Positions 1-6,529 of a DNA stretch of 7,289 nucleotides are shown here, in pieces. The first letter of the stretch is position 1. Every line of letters begins with the position of its first letter. Below the pieces are notes generated by a model. That model was not told where the DNA came from. It made no database searches and saw nothing but the letters and a program-made list of their open reading frames with translations. Origin of the DNA: Pseudomonadota bacterium (GTDB lineage: Bacteria; Pseudomonadota; Alphaproteobacteria; Acetobacterales; Acetobacteraceae); assembly GCA_021805485.1 (NCBI GenBank), contig JAJZFF010000658.1:1-7289 (forward strand). The letters run 5' to 3'. The position numbers were made by a program, and so were the translations under genes.

Positions 1-465
1 CGTCAACGCCGACTGGTCGAGCGAGACCGCGCCGGTGAGCAGCCGGAGATCGGCCGGGACGATACCGCCCAGGCCGAGGCGAACGATATCGCCCTCGACC
101 ACGTCGCGGGCCGCGATCACCTGCCAGGCGCCGTCGCGCCGCACCGTCGCGGTCACGGCGAGGCGCCGGCGCAGCGCCGCCACCGCGGCCTGCGTGCGCT
201 GTTCCTGTACCGTGCCCAGCACGGCGTTGAACACCAGCAGGCCGCCGACCACGCCGGCCGACAGGAACTCCCCGAGCGCGAGCTGCAGCAGCATCGTCGC
301 TTCGAGCATCCACGGCACCGGCGCCCAGAGCCGGCGCGCCAGGGCCCGCAGCGGGCGCGCCTGCTCCGCGGCGATGGCGTTCGGCCCCTGTCGCGCCAGC
401 CGGGCCGCCGCGGCAGCAGCGGTGAGCCCGGAGCCGGGATCGGTCGGCACCTCGGCGTCGTTCAT
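1..465 (-). CDS. Plasma-membrane proton-efflux P-type ATPase (type IIIA), N-terminal part only
   Basis: Translating the minus strand from the ATG at 465 gives 155 residues with no stop before the window edge. An N-terminal cytoplasmic segment (1-48) contains the RQGPNA sequence typical of cation ATPases. The PWMLE motif (51-55) opens the first membrane hairpin, with two hydrophobic segments at about 52-65 and 68-85. The start of the actuator domain follows: VEGDIV (123-128), GGIVPADLRL (133-142) and LDQSALT (149-155), which would continue into the GES of the TGES dephosphorylation loop just outside the window. The PWMLE segment and short N-terminus favour the proton pump subfamily (IIIA) over calcium or heavy-metal pumps, because no metal-binding CxxC domain precedes the first helix. 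The phosphorylated DKTGT site is not visible, so ion specificity is inferred. The start overlaps the SDR stop as ATGA, indicating translational coupling. Family members are usually about 800 residues long, so most of the gene lies to the left. Confidence 0.9.
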   Translation of the reverse strand, partial: MNDAEVPTDPGSGLTAAAAAARLARQGPNAIAAEQARPLRALARRLWAPVPWMLEATMLLQLALGEFLSAGVVGGLLVFNAVLGTVQEQRTQAAVAALRRRLAVTATVRRDGAWQVIAARDVVEGDIVRLGLGGIVPADLRLLTGAVSLDQSALT

Positions 466-1226
466 CGCCGCGCGCGCGTGCTGGCCGCGATGAGGGGAAA
501 GGTCAGACGGTACGGCAGCAGTCGGACCAGTCTCATCGGCCAGGCGAGGCGGCGGGGAAAAGCGATCTCGAACCGTCTGCTCGCCAGTCCGGCCACGATG
601 CGCGCGGCCGCTGCCTCCACAGGCATGAGGAACGGCATTGGAAAGCGGTTCACCGCCGTCATCGGCGTGGCGACGAAGCCCGGGTTGACGACCTGGACGT
701 GGATGCCGCGCCCCGACAGGTCCAAGCGCAGGGATTCTGCCCAGTTGATCAGCGCCGCCTTGCTCGCGCCATAGGCCGAGGCCCCGGGCAGGCCCATCAG
801 CCCGGCCAGAGACGCCACGAGCACCACCTGTCCGCGGCCGCGGGCCAGCATGCCTGGCAGGACCGGCGCCAGCGTGTTGGCGGCGCCGATCAGATTGACC
901 TCGATCACGGCGCGAAAAGCGTCCGCGGCCAGCGCCTCGCCGGGGCTGTAGCGCCCGGCATTGGCGATCAGCAGGGCCACCTCCCCGTGTCCCGCCTGGC
1001 GGATCGCGTCGTGCGCGGCGGCCATCGCGGCGGCATCGGCGACATCGGCGGGCGCGACGATCACGCGCTCGCCATGGGCGGCGGCGAGGTCGGCCAGGGC
1101 GGCGGACCGCCGTGCCGTCACCGCCACCGTCCAGCCAGCGCCGATCAGCCGCTCGGCCAACGCCCTGCCGATGCCGGAGGAGGCGCCGGTGACCCAGGCG
1201 ATGCCGTCGTCCGGCGACACGGTCAC
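462..1226 (-). CDS. Short-chain dehydrogenase/reductase (classical SDR), NADP-type
   Basis: A 254-residue classical SDR that reduces or oxidises a carbonyl/alcohol with a nicotinamide cofactor; the substrate cannot be read from sequence. The Rossmann glycine motif TGASSGIG is at 13-20, the acidic adenine-contact region has DV at 61-62, and NAG is at 89-91. The catalytic tetrad is complete: N111, S139 (VASLAG), Y152 and K156 (YGASK). Basic residues at 39-40 (TARR) at the end of the second strand suggest NADP(H) preference. The C-terminus is basic and hydrophobic (proline- and leucine-rich, about 225-254) and may associate with membrane. The open frame continues upstream to 1574, but homology begins at the Rossmann strand. 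The GTG at 1226 has a GAGGA ribosome binding site 7 nt upstream, so I chose it over the second GTG at 1220 and over the longer frame, which would overlap the divergent sixA-like gene. The stop overlaps the P-type ATPase start by 4 nt. Confidence 0.9.
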   Translation of the reverse strand: MTVSPDDGIAWVTGASSGIGRALAERLIGAGWTVAVTARRSAALADLAAAHGERVIVAPADVADAAAMAAAHDAIRQAGHGEVALLIANAGRYSPGEALAADAFRAVIEVNLIGAANTLAPVLPGMLARGRGQVVLVASLAGLMGLPGASAYGASKAALINWAESLRLDLSGRGIHVQVVNPGFVATPMTAVNRFPMPFLMPVEAAAARIVAGLASRRFEIAFPRRLAWPMRLVRLLPYRLTFPLIAASTRARR

Positions 1227-1233
1227 GCGATTT

Positions 1234-1238
1234 TCCTC
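1234..1238 (-). promoter_or_regulatory. Ribosome binding site that fixes the SDR start
   Basis: On the minus strand this reads GAGGA and is followed by a 7-nt spacer and then the GTG at 1226. No comparable site precedes any other in-frame start in the upstream extension of the frame, so it supports a GTG start and a 254-residue product. Confidence 0.7.
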
Positions 1239-1275
1239 ATCATCTGTCCGCGAATCTCCCCTCAGGGTGGCGATC

Positions 1276-1325
1276 CACGCCACGCTGGCAAGTGGGCCGC
1301 GACAAATCGGGCGTGGCGTGCCAGC
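1276..1325. repeat. Overlapping inverted repeats in the divergent SDR / sixA gap
   Basis: A perfect 10-bp inverted repeat joins 1276-1285 (cacgccacgc) with 1311-1320 (gcgtggcgtg), separated by 25 nt. A second 7-bp perfect inverted repeat joins 1284-1290 (gctggca) with 1319-1325 (tgccagc). The two share bases at both arms, so as RNA stems they would exclude each other. They sit in the 133-bp gap between two divergently transcribed genes, where an operator or a 5' leader structure could lie. No clear -35/-10 pair is visible in this GC-rich gap, so the regulatory role is only a possibility. Confidence 0.4.
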
Positions 1326-1359
1326 ATGGTCCTCCTCACCCTTTGTCGCCGAAGCCCCC

Positions 1360-1893
1360 ATGCGCCAATTGCTCCTCCTCCGCCACGCGAAATCCGCCTG
1401 GGACGACGCCGCTCTGCCCGACCATGCCCGCCCGCTTGCCCCTCGCGGGCGCCGGGCCGCGGCGGCGATGCGCGCGGCGATGCGGGACCTCGGCCTTGCA
1501 CCCGACATGGTGATGGTCTCCTCCGCGCGTCGGACGATGCAGACCCTCGAGGCGCTCGAGCCATTCGACGACACGCCCCTGATCGAGCCGCTCGACTCGC
1601 TCTACATGGCCACCGCGCCGCAATTGCTGCAGGTCCTGCGCGGCGTGCCGGAGACAGCGCGGTCCGTGCTGCTCGTCGGGCACAACCCAGGCCTGCACGA
1701 CCTTGCGCTCCTGCTTGCCGGCGGACGCGAGCGGCTGCACGGCTCGCCCTCGCTCGAGCGCCTCGCCGAGCGCTATCCGACCGCGGCGCTGGCTGAATTC
1801 AGCATCCCAGGACCCTGGGCCGGGCTCGACGCCGGCGCCGCGCGGCTGGTGCGCTTCCTGCTGCCGCGCGACCTGGCCGAACAAACCGGCTGA
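1360..1893 (+). CDS. sixA: SixA-type histidine phosphatase (phosphohistidine phosphatase family)
   Basis: A 177-residue single-domain member of the histidine phosphatase (phosphoglycerate mutase-like) superfamily. The RHAKSAW motif (8-14) contains the nucleophilic histidine H9. RPLAPRG (24-30) and SSARRTMQT (54-62, with phosphate-binding R57/R58) follow, and the second catalytic histidine is H108 in VGHNPGLHD (106-114). RHAKSxW and the short length match the SixA branch, whose E. coli member removes phosphate from a histidine on a signalling/phosphotransfer protein (ArcB HPt in early work, NPr of the nitrogen PTS later). The actual substrate here is unknown. The frame is open far upstream, but the ATG at 1360 places the RHA motif at the usual distance from the N-terminus; no strong ribosome binding site precedes it. 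The CYTH/CHAD gene starts 10 bp after its stop, so the two are very likely cotranscribed. The protein should be cytoplasmic, since no signal peptide is visible. Confidence 0.88.
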   Translation: MRQLLLLRHAKSAWDDAALPDHARPLAPRGRRAAAAMRAAMRDLGLAPDMVMVSSARRTMQTLEALEPFDDTPLIEPLDSLYMATAPQLLQVLRGVPETARSVLLVGHNPGLHDLALLLAGGRERLHGSPSLERLAERYPTAALAEFSIPGPWAGLDAGAARLVRFLLPRDLAEQTG

Positions 1894-1903
1894 CGCCCGC
1901 CAC

Positions 1904-3400
1904 ATGCTCGAACTTGCGCTCGCCCCGCCCGACGCCGCACGGCTCGGTCGGCTGCGCGGGTTCGGCCGGCTGAAGCTCCGCCGCAGCCGGCCGGCACGCT
2001 GCGCCATCGTCTGGCACGACAGCGTCGAGGACGGGCTGGCCAAACGGGGGCTGGCTCTCGCCGAGAGCGGCGGCACCTGGCAGCTGATGCGGGAGGCGGC
2101 GCCGGCCACCTGGCCTGGCCAGCCCGTCCCGGTCCTGGCCGAGGCCGCGGCACCCGAGGAGCTCGGCCATCCGCTTCCCACCCCGCTGCTGCCGCTCGCC
2201 GCGTTCGAGGGCAGGCGTCGACTGTTGGTGCTGGAACCGGCGCAGCCGGCCGAAGCCGAGACCGAGGCGGACGGCGCGGTCAGCCTGACCTTGATCGAAG
2301 GCACGCTGCGCACGCTGACGGAGGAACGGCCGATCGCCCGTGCGGTGCTCGAAGGCCCGACCGACGCGGTGCGCGCCGTGGCGCTGGAACTGGCCGCCAC
2401 TTTGGATTTGGCGCTGCCGCGCGCGACCCTGGCCGCGGAGGCGCGCGCCCTCGCCCGTGCGCATCCGCCCGCGCCGCGCCGCCTCGGTGCCCCGGACCTG
2501 CCTCAGGGCCTGACCGTCGAGGCCGCGTTCCTGCACATTCTCGCGCACCTGACCGAGGTTCTGGTCCATTGGGCGCCGCTGGTCGTCGCCCTGGCGCCGA
2601 GCGGGGCGCCGGAGCCGGTGCACCAGATGCGTGTTGCCCTGCGCCGGCTGCGCTCGGCGTTCTCGGTGTTCAAACCGGTGCTCGCCTGTGCCGAAATCGA
2701 TGCCGTACGCGCCGGGTTGAAGCGCCTCGCCGGCCTGCTCGGACCGGCGCGGGACTGGGACGTGTTCCTCGGCGGGCTGGGGCAGGAGATCGGGGAGGCG
2801 TTTGCCGAGACGCCGGCCATCACCGCCCTGATGGAAGCCGCGCGGCGACGGCGGGCGGCCCACTATGGCCTTCTCACCACCTATCTCGGCAGTGCCGAGT
2901 TCCGATGCCTCGGCATCGCGCTCGCCTTCCTGCCGCGCACGCTGCCCTGGCGGGCGGACGCGCCGGAAACGCGGCACGCGGTGCTGGAGGCTCCGGCCGA
3001 GCATTTCGCCGCCCGTGTTCTCAACCGAAGGCGCCGGCGTCTGCTACGGGATGGCGCCGCGCTGACAGCCATGCCCGCCGAGGCCCTGCATGCACTGCGG
3101 CTGGACGGCAAGCGGCTCCGCTATGCCAGCGAGTTCTTCGGCGCGCTCTTCCCCGGCGGCCATGCCAAGCGCTTCGTCCGCCGCCTCGTCGATCTCCAGG
3201 AGGTGCTCGGTCGCTTCAACGACGGCGCCGTCGCCACGGCGCTGATGCGCGAACTCGGCGGCGGGCGGCGCCGCGAGACCGGCCGCAGCCATGCCCAGGG
3301 CCTCGTCATCGGGTTTGCTGCCGCGCGTGCCGCGGCGGTCCGCGCCGACGGTGAACGCGCCTTCGACCGCTGGCGCCGCGCCCAGCCGTTCTGGGCCTGA
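1904..3400 (+). CDS. CHAD domain protein with a degenerate N-terminal CYTH-like domain
   Basis: A 498-residue protein, the usual length for a CYTH-CHAD fusion. The C-terminal CHAD domain (about 205-498) is well preserved. VHQMRVALRRLRSAF has H240, R243, R247, R248 and R250. LGPARDWDV is at 279-287. LHALRLDGKRLRY has H396, R399, K403, R404 and R406. LQEVLGRFND is at 431-440. CHAD domains are helical bundles whose conserved histidines and basic residues bind polyphosphate, and some family members localise to polyphosphate granules. The first 200 residues align in outline with a CYTH (triphosphate tunnel) domain: the start MLELAL, a WHDSVEDGLAKRGLAL stretch (37-52), and two later strands. However, the ExExK signature is absent (only E3 remains and the lysine position is A5), and the arginines and acidic pairs expected in later strands are mostly replaced. 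I infer a non-catalytic domain kept for folding or binding. The ATG at 1904 lies 10 bp after the sixA-like stop and lacks a strong ribosome binding site, suggesting coupling. Confidence 0.88.
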   Translation: MLELALAPPDAARLGRLRGFGRLKLRRSRPARCAIVWHDSVEDGLAKRGLALAESGGTWQLMREAAPATWPGQPVPVLAEAAAPEELGHPLPTPLLPLAAFEGRRRLLVLEPAQPAEAETEADGAVSLTLIEGTLRTLTEERPIARAVLEGPTDAVRAVALELAATLDLALPRATLAAEARALARAHPPAPRRLGAPDLPQGLTVEAAFLHILAHLTEVLVHWAPLVVALAPSGAPEPVHQMRVALRRLRSAFSVFKPVLACAEIDAVRAGLKRLAGLLGPARDWDVFLGGLGQEIGEAFAETPAITALMEAARRRRAAHYGLLTTYLGSAEFRCLGIALAFLPRTLPWRADAPETRHAVLEAPAEHFAARVLNRRRRRLLRDGAALTAMPAEALHALRLDGKRLRYASEFFGALFPGGHAKRFVRRLVDLQEVLGRFNDGAVATALMRELGGGRRRETGRSHAQGLVIGFAAARAAAVRADGERAFDRWRRAQPFWA

Positions 3401-3593
3401 CCGGCCCGGGATGGCCCGCGCGGCAACGAGAGCATTGCGCCCACTGGCGCCAACGCGTTAGAGCAGCCCCCGATCTGATCGAGCCGCTCCGGCCCGGGCA
3501 GATCGGAGACAGGGTGTTGGAGACAAGTCGTTCCAGTGAGCCAGCCGGCTGGTTCCAGGACCTGGCCGCGCGAGACTCCCAAGATTGGGTGGC

Positions 3594-4109
3594 ATGGTGC
3601 TGACGCCCCGACGCCGCATCTTCCGATCCGCCGCACCGCCGAGGCCCCGCCGGACCGGCGCGCGCCCCTGGGTGGCCGGGGCGGCCGGCGCTGCGATCGT
3701 GGCGCTGCTCGTCTGGGGCGGTGCCGGCCTCTGGCACCGTGCCGCGCGCGCGCCGGCGCCACCCGCCGACGCCCCGCGCTCCACCACAGCGCCCCGCGCG
3801 GCGGGGCAAATCCACGCCAATGCCACCGATGTGGCCGTTCTGGATGGCGAGACATTGCGGCTCGGCGCCGACATCGTCCGCCTGGCCGGCGTCGTCGCGC
3901 CCTCCAGGCTGGAGACCTGCCGCGATGCCAGCGGGGCGGCGGCGGATTGCGGCGCCGCGGCGACCGCGGCGCTGGCGGCCCTGGTCCGCGGCAAGGACGT
4001 CACCTGCGAGATCGTCGGCACCGACCCGGCCGGCCGACCCACGGCGGCCTGCGCCGCAGGTGGCGCGGCCCTCAACCCTGCCTTGCTCGCCCCGGCCGGC
4101 CGGCCTTGA
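3594..4109 (+). CDS. Membrane-anchored SNase-fold (thermonuclease-like) protein, probably not catalytic
   Basis: A 171-residue protein. A basic, arginine-rich N-terminus (6-24) precedes one hydrophobic segment (about 26-46), then an Ala/Pro/Arg-rich linker (49-70), so it is probably an inner-membrane protein facing the periplasm. Residues 78-169 follow the staphylococcal nuclease pattern: [10 protein letters not shown] (82-91), [10 protein letters not shown] (94-103), [10 protein letters not shown] (129-138), DPAGR (144-148) and an LNPALL end (160-165). Four cysteines (109, 119, 138, 153) sit where exported members of the family keep disulfide pairs. The arginines equivalent to nuclease R35 (R96) and R87 (R148) remain. 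The calcium/base loop DxPE has become VAPS (101-104), and DGDT has become DGET. The protein also ends about 20-30 residues earlier than usual. I therefore infer a nuclease-like fold without nuclease activity. I chose the ATG at 3594; a TTG at 3585 is also in frame, and neither has a clear ribosome binding site. Confidence 0.68.
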   Translation: MVLTPRRRIFRSAAPPRPRRTGARPWVAGAAGAAIVALLVWGGAGLWHRAARAPAPPADAPRSTTAPRAAGQIHANATDVAVLDGETLRLGADIVRLAGVVAPSRLETCRDASGAAADCGAAATAALAALVRGKDVTCEIVGTDPAGRPTAACAAGGAALNPALLAPAGRP

Positions 4110-4167
4110 TCCTCCGTCTTTCGGGGGCGGCGTTTGCCGGAATGGGGCTTTGCTGCAGCCGCGAAGG

Positions 4168-4196
4168 TTGCGTCCGCCCGCTTCGGCTTTTATCTA
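4168..4196 (+). promoter_or_regulatory. Possible sigma-70-type promoter for gltA
   Basis: TTGCGT at 4168-4173 and TATCTA at 4191-4196 are separated by exactly 17 nt, in the least GC-rich part of the 166-bp gap before gltA. The -10 match is imperfect (TAT plus three mismatches), so this is a candidate only. A start near 4203 would give a leader of about 70 nt. Confidence 0.32.
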
Positions 4197-4263
4197 CCTT
4201 TGTGCGACACACTCCTCGCCGCCCGGCGCGACATACCCGGAGCGCGCGCGGCACCATCTCGAC

Positions 4264-4268
4264 GGGGA
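4264..4268 (+). promoter_or_regulatory. Ribosome binding site of gltA
   Basis: GGGGA lies 7 nt before the ATG at 4276 and supports that start over in-frame codons further upstream, since the frame stays open back to 3721. Confidence 0.6.
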
Positions 4269-4275
4269 CAGAAAC

Positions 4276-5583
4276 ATGAGCGGCACGGCGAACGGGTCCA
4301 TCACTCTCACGGTTGATGGTAGCAACAAGGTGACGCGGCTGCCGTTGCTGCACGGCAGCATCGGCCCCGCGGTGGCCGACATCCGCAAGCTCTATGGCGA
4401 TCTCGGCGTGTTCACCTACGATCCGGGCTATGGCGCCACGGCGTCCTGCGAGAGCCGCATCACCTATATCGACGGCGACGAGGGTGTGCTGCTCTATCGC
4501 GGCTATCCGATCGAGCAGCTCGCCGAGCACTCCACCTTTCTCGAGGTCGCGCATCTGCTGCTGAATGGCGAACTGCCGAACCGCGCCGAGAGCCAGACGT
4601 TCGAGCGCGGAATCCTCCGCCATACCATGCTGCACGAGCAGATCCGCAGTTTCTACAATGGCTTCCGCCGCGACGCGCATCCCATGGCGGTGCTGTGCGG
4701 CGTCGTCGGGGCGCTCTCGGCCTTCTACCATGACAGTCTCGACATCAACGACCCCGAGCACCGGCGCATCAGCGCCTTCCGGCTGATCGCGAAGATGCCG
4801 ACGATCGCGGCCTGGGCCTACAAATACTCCATCGGCCAGCCGTTCATGTATCCGCGCAACGATCTCGGCTACGCCGAGAACTTCCTGCACATGATGAACG
4901 GCGTGCCGACGGAATCGAGCTACGTGAACCCGGTGCTGTCCCGCGCGATGGATCGCATCCTGATCCTGCATGCGGACCACGAGCAGAACGCCTCGACCAG
5001 CACCGTGCGGCTCGCCGGATCGACGGGCGCCAATCCGTTCGCCTGCATCGCCGCCGGCATAGCCAGCCTCTGGGGCCCGGCGCACGGGGGCGCGAACGAG
5101 GCGGTGCTGAAGATGCTCGGCGAGATCGGCCACATCGACCGCATCCCCGAGTTCATCGCGCGCGTGAAGGACAAGAACAGCAACGTCCGGCTGATGGGCT
5201 TCGGCCACCGCGTCTACAAGAACTATGATCCGCGCGCCAAGATCATGGAGCGCACGTGCCACGAAGTGCTCGCTGAACTCGGCATCAAGGACGACCCGCT
5301 GCTCGACCTCGCCATGGAGCTGGAGAGGGTCGCGCTCAGCGACGACTATTTCATCAGCAAGAAGCTATACCCGAACGTCGATTTCTACTCGGGGATCATC
5401 CTCAAGGCGATGGGCTTCCCGACGCACATGTTCACCGTGCTGTTCGCCGTCGCGCGCACCGTCGGCTGGATCAGCCAGTGGAAGGAGATGATCGAGGACC
5501 CGTTGCAGCGCATCGGCCGCCCGCGCCAGCTTTATATTGGCCCGACGCAGCGTGATTTCCTGCCGATGGAGCAGCGCGGGTAA
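4276..5583 (+). CDS. gltA: Type II citrate synthase
   Basis: A 435-residue hexameric-type (Gram-negative, type II) citrate synthase that condenses acetyl-CoA with oxaloacetate to citrate in the cytoplasm, the first step of the TCA cycle. The length and overall sequence match E. coli GltA (427 residues) closely. The three catalytic residues are in place: H270 in WGPAHGGAN (E. coli H264), H311 in [14 protein letters not shown] (E. coli H305) and D369 in NVDFYSG (E. coli D362). The [10 protein letters not shown] stretch at about 233-242 and the C-terminal [10 protein letters not shown] (415-424, CoA/oxaloacetate region) are also typical. The N-terminal beta-rich segment of the NADH-regulated type II enzymes is present (ITLTVDG, 9-15). 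The start is fixed by a GGGGA ribosome binding site 7 nt upstream. The gene seems to be its own transcription unit, with a candidate promoter in the preceding gap and an intrinsic terminator 31 nt after its stop. Codon use looks like its neighbours. Confidence 0.98.
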   Translation: MSGTANGSITLTVDGSNKVTRLPLLHGSIGPAVADIRKLYGDLGVFTYDPGYGATASCESRITYIDGDEGVLLYRGYPIEQLAEHSTFLEVAHLLLNGELPNRAESQTFERGILRHTMLHEQIRSFYNGFRRDAHPMAVLCGVVGALSAFYHDSLDINDPEHRRISAFRLIAKMPTIAAWAYKYSIGQPFMYPRNDLGYAENFLHMMNGVPTESSYVNPVLSRAMDRILILHADHEQNASTSTVRLAGSTGANPFACIAAGIASLWGPAHGGANEAVLKMLGEIGHIDRIPEFIARVKDKNSNVRLMGFGHRVYKNYDPRAKIMERTCHEVLAELGIKDDPLLDLAMELERVALSDDYFISKKLYPNVDFYSGIILKAMGFPTHMFTVLFAVARTVGWISQWKEMIEDPLQRIGRPRQLYIGPTQRDFLPMEQRG

Positions 5584-5614
5584 GCGGGCGGGCGCCGCGG
5601 TCGTAACCGGCGTC

Positions 5615-5671
5615 GCGCTGGAGTCTGTCAGCTGCGGATGGAGGCGCCTGACAGACTCCAGCGCTTTGTTT
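5615..5671 (+). terminator. Intrinsic terminator of gltA
   Basis: A perfect 17-bp stem pairs 5615-5631 (gcgctggagtctgtcag) with 5648-5664, with a 16-nt loop, followed at once by TTTGTTT (5665-5671). Orientation fits termination of plus-strand transcripts from gltA. On the minus strand no T-run follows the stem, so it is not an equally good terminator for the convergent MBL gene. Confidence 0.88.
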
Positions 5672-5673
5672 GC

Positions 5674-5723
5674 GCGTCTGTTCAGCCGGCTACGGTGATT
5701 CCATCTACGCCGGACACAGACGC
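5674..5723 (-). repeat. Stem-loop at the 3' end of the MBL gene
   Basis: An 8-bp perfect inverted repeat (5674-5681 with 5716-5723) encloses an inner 5-bp pairing (5686-5690 with 5709-5713). On the minus strand the stem begins at the last base of the MBL stop codon. No T-run follows in that direction, so it could protect the 3' end of the tatD-MBL mRNA or be part of a factor-dependent stop, but it is not a standard intrinsic terminator. Confidence 0.35.
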
Positions 5724-6529
5724 TACGCGGCGCCGGAATCGGGGATCGTCAGCACCATGGCGTCATGGGCCGGCTCGATGCCTGCCGGCAAATTGTCCCG
5801 GAGCCAGGTCCAGTCGAGATCCGTGCCCATGTGCGTCAGCACCGTGCGCGCCGGGCGCAGACGTTCCGTCCATTCCAGCACCTGCCCGAGATGGGCGTGC
5901 GTGCGGTGCGGCGCCCGCTGGAAGCAACCGACCAACCAGGTATCCACCCCCGCGAGGATGGCCAAGGCGGGCTCGTCGAGCGTGACCACGTCGGTCGAAT
6001 ACGCGAAGCCGCCGACCCGGAAGCCGAGCGTGCGGGAGAAGCCGTGATCCTGCTCGAACAAACGAAGTTCCATTCCGGCCATGACCGCGCGCTCGCCGGG
6101 TGCCACCGGGCGTGCCAGCAGGACGGGACGGTAGAAGAAATCGGCATCGCGCGGGCGGAACGCATAGCCGAAGCGCTGCTCGATCTCGGTCAGCGCAGCG
6201 ACACCGCCAAACGCCTCCAGCGGACGGTCGACGATGCGGTTGAGGATGCGCACATCGTCGAGCCCGGTGATGTGATCCGCATGCGCATGCGTATAGAAAA
6301 TCGCATCGACGCTCGGGATCGCGCAGGCGAGCAACTGGCTGCGCAGATCGGGGCTGGTATCCACGAGCAGACGCCGTCCCGCGCGTTCGAGCACGATACT
6401 GGCGCGCGTGCGCCGGTTGCGTGGCTCGGATGGATCGCAAACGCCCCACTCGCCACGCCCGTCGGCGCCACCGATCAAGGGCACGCCGGCGGAGCCGCCG
6501 CAGCCGAGAATGGTGACGCGCAGGGTCAT
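5723..6529 (-). CDS. PhnP-like metallo-beta-lactamase-fold hydrolase
   Basis: A 268-residue MBL-fold protein of the PhnP/RNase Z-like phosphodiesterase branch. The N-terminal LGCGGSAGVP (8-17) is the hallmark of this group. The two-metal site is complete: H81, H83, D85 and H86 in THAHADH (80-86), H162 in EQDHG, D180 in YSTD and H233 in THMGTD. These correspond in order and spacing to the E. coli PhnP ligands. VCDPSEPRNRRTR (30-42) is the conserved substrate-side segment of the bacterial homologues found beside tatD. PhnP itself opens a cyclic ribose phosphate in phosphonate use, but no phn gene is near, so the substrate here is uncertain; a small cyclic phosphate or a nucleic-acid fragment is plausible. 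The ATG at 6529 overlaps the tatD stop as ATGA, so translation is coupled to TatD and no own ribosome binding site is needed or seen. It is cytoplasmic by appearance. Confidence 0.9.
   Translation of the reverse strand: MTLRVTILGCGGSAGVPLIGGADGRGEWGVCDPSEPRNRRTRASIVLERAGRRLLVDTSPDLRSQLLACAIPSVDAIFYTHAHADHITGLDDVRILNRIVDRPLEAFGGVAALTEIEQRFGYAFRPRDADFFYRPVLLARPVAPGERAVMAGMELRLFEQDHGFSRTLGFRVGGFAYSTDVVTLDEPALAILAGVDTWLVGCFQRAPHRTHAHLGQVLEWTERLRPARTVLTHMGTDLDWTWLRDNLPAGIEPAHDAMVLTIPDSGAA

Noticed and set aside
35..493. Plus-strand open frame of 152 codons at the left edge
   Set aside because: It is Ser/Arg/Ala-rich low-complexity sequence opposite a clear P-type ATPase N-terminus on the minus strand.
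1799..3004. Long minus-strand open frame opposite the CHAD gene
   Set aside because: It is rich in Arg, Gly and Gln with no recognisable motif and overlaps a CHAD domain with clear signatures. It is a GC-driven shadow.
3470..3506. 8-bp inverted repeat (ccgatctg / cagatcgg), considered as a terminator after the CHAD gene
   Set aside because: The 21-nt spacer is long, there is no T-run after it, and it is 70 nt past the stop. An imperfect hairpin at about 3435-3453 also lacks a T-run.
3541..3565. 12-bp palindrome ccagccggctgg followed by ccagg-a-cctgg, considered as an operator
   Set aside because: Short GC-only palindromes are common at this composition, there is no promoter next to them, and they fall inside the candidate small ORF.
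4092..4105. CCGG tandem run at the 3' end of the SNase-like gene as a slippage site restoring a longer C-terminus
   Set aside because: I read both other frames past 4105 and neither gives the expected GWA-type tail of exported SNase proteins, so a frameshift does not explain the short end.
3721..4275. Upstream in-frame extension of gltA, making a 620-codon frame
   Set aside because: Homology to citrate synthase begins at the ATG at 4276, which has its own ribosome binding site, and the extension overlaps the SNase-like gene in another frame with low-complexity sequence.
4072..5262. Long minus-strand open frame of 396 codons opposite gltA
   Set aside because: It is antisense to an unmistakable citrate synthase, and its residue composition is what GC-rich codons give in reverse. 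It shows no domain pattern.
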